From NCBI GenBank assembly GCA_963921425.1, contig OY992836.1:17811614-17875613 (forward strand): a DNA stretch of 64,000 nucleotides, read 5' to 3'. This DNA is from Dryas octopetala (lineage: Eukaryota > Streptophyta > Magnoliopsida > Rosales > Rosaceae). Of this stretch, positions 59,884-64,000 are shown piece by piece. The position numbers were made by a program, and so were the translations under genes. Positions within the stretch are counted from its first letter, which is position 1. Each line of letters begins with the position of its first letter. The notes under the pieces were generated by a model, which searched no databases, was not told the DNA's origin, and saw nothing but the letters and a program-made list of their open reading frames with translations.

Positions 59884-59891
59884 AAACCCTA
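59884..59891 (+). promoter_or_regulatory. telo box (AAACCCTA)
   Basis: AAACCCTA lies 73 bp upstream of the GRWD1-like start codon. Telo boxes are common in promoters and leaders of plant ribosome-biogenesis and translation genes, which fits the gene's predicted role. Confidence 0.6.
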
Positions 59892-59963
59892 GCCCCACCA
59901 AAAACCCTCGTATTGCTTGCCTGCTTCGTCAGCCTCTGTTTCTGGGAAACCCGAAGAGCAAAA

Positions 59964-62900
59964 ATGGTTCGAAGCATCAAGAACCCTAAGAAAGCCAAAA
60001 GAAAGAACAAGGTCAGCTCCAATCCACTCCCTTTATCATTAATTGGTTAATTTGTTTAGTCAATTAGGGGTTTATCTTTCATCAATTGAATTGAATTGGA
60101 TGCTTGTTCAGGGCTCAAAGAAAGGAGATGGGTCTACTTCGTCTTCGATACCGTCGATGCCGGCGAAGGTATGGCAACCAGGTGTGGACAAGTTGGAGGA
60201 AGGCGAAGAGCTCCAGTGTGACCCGTCTGCTTACAATTCTCTCCACGCCTTCCATATTGGTTGGCCTTGTTTAAGGTTGGTCTGAAATTTCTTTCTTATA
60301 CTTTTTGTTTGCCTAGAAATTGCAGGATAGGCATAAAGTTGAAATTTTGAATTTTGGGTTTTCATTATTGGAGCCTGATTAGTTTAATTTAGAATAACTA
60401 AGTTGATCTAAGCTTAAACGTATTGTGCTTTACTCTTGGCTGTTATTAGTTTTCTTATCTTTGACAGCTCTCATCTTACTCATAACATTGAATTCTTGTT
60501 CAGAGCTTACTTGATTTGCTGCTAATGTTTTGTATTTCATTTACGAATGAATGAGTTCATCGTTAAAATTGAATTGCTTTTGGCAGCTTTGATATTGTAC
60601 GAGATACATTGGGGTTGGTTCGGACAGAGTTCCCTCATACAGTGTATTTCGTTGCTGGGACTCAGGTGAGCTTTATCCATTCATAATTTAGAATGCTTAT
60701 CTACGACTTTTTCCTTCACCCTTTCATTCTTGATGGTGAAAACATCTTGTTCTGCAGGCTGAGAAAGCTGCTTGGAACTCTCTAGGAATATTTAAAGTAT
60801 CTAATATTTCTGGGAAAAAAAACGAACCAGTGCCTAACAAACCTGCAGATGAGGACTCTAATATGGGTAGTGAGGATAGTGATAGTGACGAAGATAGTGA
60901 TGATGAGGAGCTCAGTGGATCTGGCGCACCAATTTTGCAGGCAATATTTTGTTACATCCCACACTTGCCGATTTAATTCTCACCTTTATCTTGCTTAATT
61001 TTGATATCATCTATTTGCATTTTTCTTGTTCTCATGTACAGTTGCGCAAGGTAGCTCATGAAGGATGTGTTAATCGGATACGTGCCATGACACAAAATCC
61101 CCATATATGTGCATCTTGGGCTGATACTGGTCATGTGCAGGTCAGACTTTTTTCCCTTATATCCTGGATGAGTTCATAAATTACAATTGAAAGGATATAT
61201 ATTATATTTATTGAGCATAAAATAGATTACACATGTTGAGGGTGTGGGATACACATTGGCTTGTCATGTTTATAGCATCCAACCGACCATTGCATGTACT
61301 TGCCTTGTGCATTTACTTGGTTGTGAAAACACTTGATTCATAAAACATTTCTTATAGAGAATGAAATTGATAACTGAGCAAGCAGACTCAAAACAAGGAA
61401 AATAAATGCTAGATATTTTTCAGTGACTGTAAAAGGTATCCAACAAAAGGCAAATTCATAAAATACAAGTTCCAGATATGGTGTAGATTATAAAGATATC
61501 ACTAAACGTGAAACTCAAATTTCTAATTTTTTATTTATTTTTTAAATTTTTATATTAAACTCACACTTCAATGACCTTTTACATTATACTTTAAATGTGA
61601 CTTAGTCCTGCTACTCTTGCAGGTTTGGGACTTCAGTTCTCATTTAAATGCTTTAGCGGAATCAGAAACGGAAGTTAGCCAGGGAGCTTCTTCAGTTTTT
61701 AACCAGGCTCCATTGGTTAAGTTTGGGCATAAAGATGAAGGGTATGCTTTGGACTGGAGTCCTCTTGTACCTGGAAGGCTTCTATCTGGTACTATTATAA
61801 ACTTTTTTAAATTTCCTTTTTTCTTTTTTCTATTCGAGGGTATTTAACGGTATGTTGCTTTCTTGATTGAAACTGATGATTCATTGATGTTCTTGATTTT
61901 TAAAGGGGACTGCAAAAATCATATACATTTGTGGGAGCCTACATCTGGTGCAACATGGAATGTTGATACTACTCCATATATTGGACATACTTCAAGCGTA
62001 GAAGATTTGCAAGTGTGTAGCTAAGATGGGAAGCTATAGTTACATATGTTTTTAAGCATATGGAGTCTTTCTTACAATCTATTCTGAGTAACATTTTTGT
62101 AACTCTTATCTGTGCAGTGGAGCCCCACAGAAGCGGATGTATTTGCCTCTTGTTCTGTGGATGGGACTATAGCAATATGGGATACCCGTTTAGGGAAGTC
62201 ACCAGCAACTTCTTTTAAGGCGCATAATGCAGATGTGAATGTCATTTCTTGGAATAGGTGTTTAAATTTTATTTTGTTTTTTTATTCATTTGTTTTGGTA
62301 CATTTGTGCCTCATATGATATGATGACCTCGGTACTTCTTTGCTTTTGATTAGGCTGGCTAGTTGTATGTTGGCATCCGGAAGTGATGATGGTACCTTTT
62401 CCATTCGTGATCTTAGATTGCTTAAGGTAAAATCCTTGTCTTGCATTGCTGAAATGGTGAAAACATATTTTCATGTATCTGAGATTTCTCCCGTGTTCAT
62501 TTACCATGAGTGTTAAAATTGGGTTCATTGATATATTACTTAGACAGAGGTTCATTGATTTTTTTTTTTGGACCGAGGTTCCTTGATGTTTTTTTAGACA
62601 CAGGTTCATTGATGTTTTTTTCTCTATCTGCACATAGGAAGGGGATTCTGTGGTGGCACATTTTGAATACCATAAACACCCTATCACATCCATCGAGTGG
62701 AGTCCACACGAAGCTTCCACTTTGGCAGTGTCATCATCTGACAATCAGCTAACGTAAGTAATATTCATAGAGTGGATGTACTTTTATGCTCTTTATGTTT
62801 GAACTCATAATATTGTCATTTGGCTTTCATTACCAGAATATGGGACCTTTCTTTAGAGAATGATGAGGAAGAGGAGGCAGAATTCAAAGCTAAGACAAAA

Positions 62901-63162
62901 GAGGAAGTGAATGCTCCAAAAGATTTACCTCCACAACTTCTATTTGTTCATCAGGTACCTTGTCAGAATGTTTTACTCCAAGAAGCCTCACTTGTTCAGT
63001 CATCTAACTCATGGTTATTTTTTGTAACAGGGACAGAAGGACTTAAAAGAAGTTCATTGGCATGCTCAGATCCCTGGCATGCTTGTATCAACTGCTTCAG
63101 ATGGTTATAATATTCTTATGCCTTCAAACATACAGACTACCCTTCCCTCTGATGGTGCTTGA
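59964..63162 (+). CDS. GRWD1: Glutamate-rich WD40 repeat protein (GRWD1-like)
   Basis: Twelve exons: 59964-60011, 60112-60275, 60587-60665, 60758-60940, 61042-61140, 61623-61788, 61906-62012, 62118-62257, 62354-62426, 62638-62753, 62837-62954, 63031-63162; 1425 nt, 474 aa. The basic start [16 protein letters not shown] is followed by the CAF1C/RBBP4-like N-terminal segment ([20 protein letters not shown]), an acidic serine-rich stretch ([12 protein letters not shown]), then WD40 blades with [66 protein letters not shown] and DGYNILMP. Animal and yeast homologues (GRWD1, Rrb1) chaperone ribosomal protein L3 and act in ribosome biogenesis. Several blades keep DWD-like positions, so a CUL4-DDB1 link is possible. 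Intron 4 has a GC donor (CAG|GCAATA at 60941). No inactivating change. Confidence 0.93.
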
Positions 63163-63895
63163 AAGTTGAAGTTTATCAATATGCTTGGCGCATGGGATGG
63201 CATGAATGGTTATGTGCTGAAGCAACTACATATGTGAAGTGACATGGTTTCTCTTTATTTTTTTGAACTTCTTTCCTTACCCCATGTTTGGGGGTTTGGT
63301 TGTGTATGGAGTAACCTCTACAAGTTTTGCCTAATGCTTTTGCATTACCTGGAGTTGCTGTCGATGTTCTTTTTAATATAATTGTCCACTGAGTTAATTA
63401 TCCGAAAGGGCCATATGCATCTATTTCAATTTTCAAGGTATCCGATGTGCTTTTATCCTTATTTAGTTCACAGTAGCGAAAAGGGGGAAGAGCGTCCTGC
63501 GGTAAAATAAAATAAAAAATATTGAAACGATTCTAGCCTAGTTTCGTATTTCAATCTGGTTTATGATAACGTGACTTTGTTGTATTAGGAATTAGGATTT
63601 CTATGAGGTGATTCCTTTAGATAACCCACCCACACAAGACGGTACTGCCATAATATTCTCTCTGCAATCAATCTGCATGGGTGGGTCTTAATTTCTCTGC
63701 TTACTTCTTCTGTCGTATTCCTATATATCTATATCTATCTTCTGCTGTCTGCCATGACGACTGGTGGTATTGCTACCAAAAGAAGGTGCAGTACTAGAAT
63801 AATATACCAATCAAAACATCACCACCAACATCAAAATTCATCAACATTCTCATCTCTGATCATCCTTTTTTTCCTTAAGGAGCGAAATATTTTCC
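63163..63895. other. Intergenic: 3' UTR of GRWD1-like gene and next promoter
   Basis: The first 250 bases are probably 3' UTR. The rest precedes the start codon at 63896. No other coding signal. Confidence 0.5.
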
Positions 63896-64000
63896 ATGCC
63901 GTCTGAGCTTCCATGCAACAACTTCTCTCTGGATTGCCTCCCTCGTTTTCAAGTAGATGATCCACCAATTATGGTTGGAACCTATAATGACTTAGTTTGT
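63896..64000 (+). CDS. Start of an unknown gene, cut by the window edge
   Basis: ATG 63896 opens 35 codons with no stop: MPSELPCNNFSLDCLPRFQV then DDPPIMVGTYNDLVC. Composition is protein-like and the leader is CA/CT-rich, as in plant 5' UTRs. Too short to name. Confidence 0.45.
   Translation, partial: MPSELPCNNFSLDCLPRFQVDDPPIMVGTYNDLVC

Noticed and set aside
62286..62744. 152-codon minus-strand ORF
   Set aside because: It overlaps introns and exons of the GRWD1-like gene on the other strand and has no family resemblance.

Overview
This is a 64-kb window of plant nuclear DNA, from a eudicot. The genes have many short GT-AG introns. The window contains a GH35 beta-galactosidase with a plant-type lectin tail, an LLM-type GATA factor and an F-box/DUF295 protein, and it is crowded with plant transposons (Helitron, CACTA, hAT, Mutator-like MITEs, a small Copia-type LTR element). 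The overall look suggests a woody rosid, possibly Rosaceae, but that is an inference from memory of similar repeats and not from a diagnostic sequence. One 200-base run of N (3363-3562) shows this is a draft or scaffolded assembly.

Layout. 0.4-2.7 kb: a Helitron on the minus strand with a captured exon. 3.1-4.2 kb: a foldback Mutator-like MITE with an exact 9-bp target duplication and the assembly gap inside it. 5.7-6.6 kb: remains of a second beta-galactosidase gene. 7.2-9.9 kb: a six-exon gene of unknown function (+) with an E2F-type site just before its start codon. 10.7-15.9 kb: a complete 19-exon beta-galactosidase gene (-) with a TATA box at 16.2 kb. 16.3-26.7 kb: gene-poor DNA with two MITEs and a decayed duplication. 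26.7-27.8 kb: an intronless F-box/DUF295 gene (+). 28.4-29.5 kb: fragments of a DEAH-box splicing helicase (-) and an S-locus-type receptor kinase (+). 31.2-37.1 kb: a 1.2-kb LTR retrotransposon, foldbacks, a MITE and a repeat-loaded element. 39.1-40.5 kb: a three-exon GATA factor (+). 41.8-46.8 kb: a 5.0-kb CACTA transposon (TSD CCT) inserted in an older foldback element. 48.1-52.2 kb: a 4.1-kb hAT transposon (8-bp TSD) sitting about 100 bp before the start codon of a small membrane-protein gene with a frameshifted tail (52.3-54.2 kb). 55.1-58.2 kb: a nine-exon gene of unknown function (+). 60.0-63.2 kb: a 12-exon GRWD1-type WD40 gene (+) containing a GC-AG intron. 63.9 kb to the end: the first 35 codons of another gene.

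The genes do not form a pathway, as expected for a plant chromosome. The most interesting signals are in the mobile DNA. The CACTA element has dense hairpin-forming subterminal repeats and encodes a TNPA/Ptta-type protein but no visible TNPD transposase. A foldback unit of about 345 bp is tandemly repeated inside both the CACTA and the hAT element, and its core motif recurs in two further foldback elements and one fragment. The hAT insertion may have changed the promoter of the downstream gene. Exon boundaries were placed by hand from reading frame, GT-AG sites and remembered family similarity; no alignment or RNA evidence was available.
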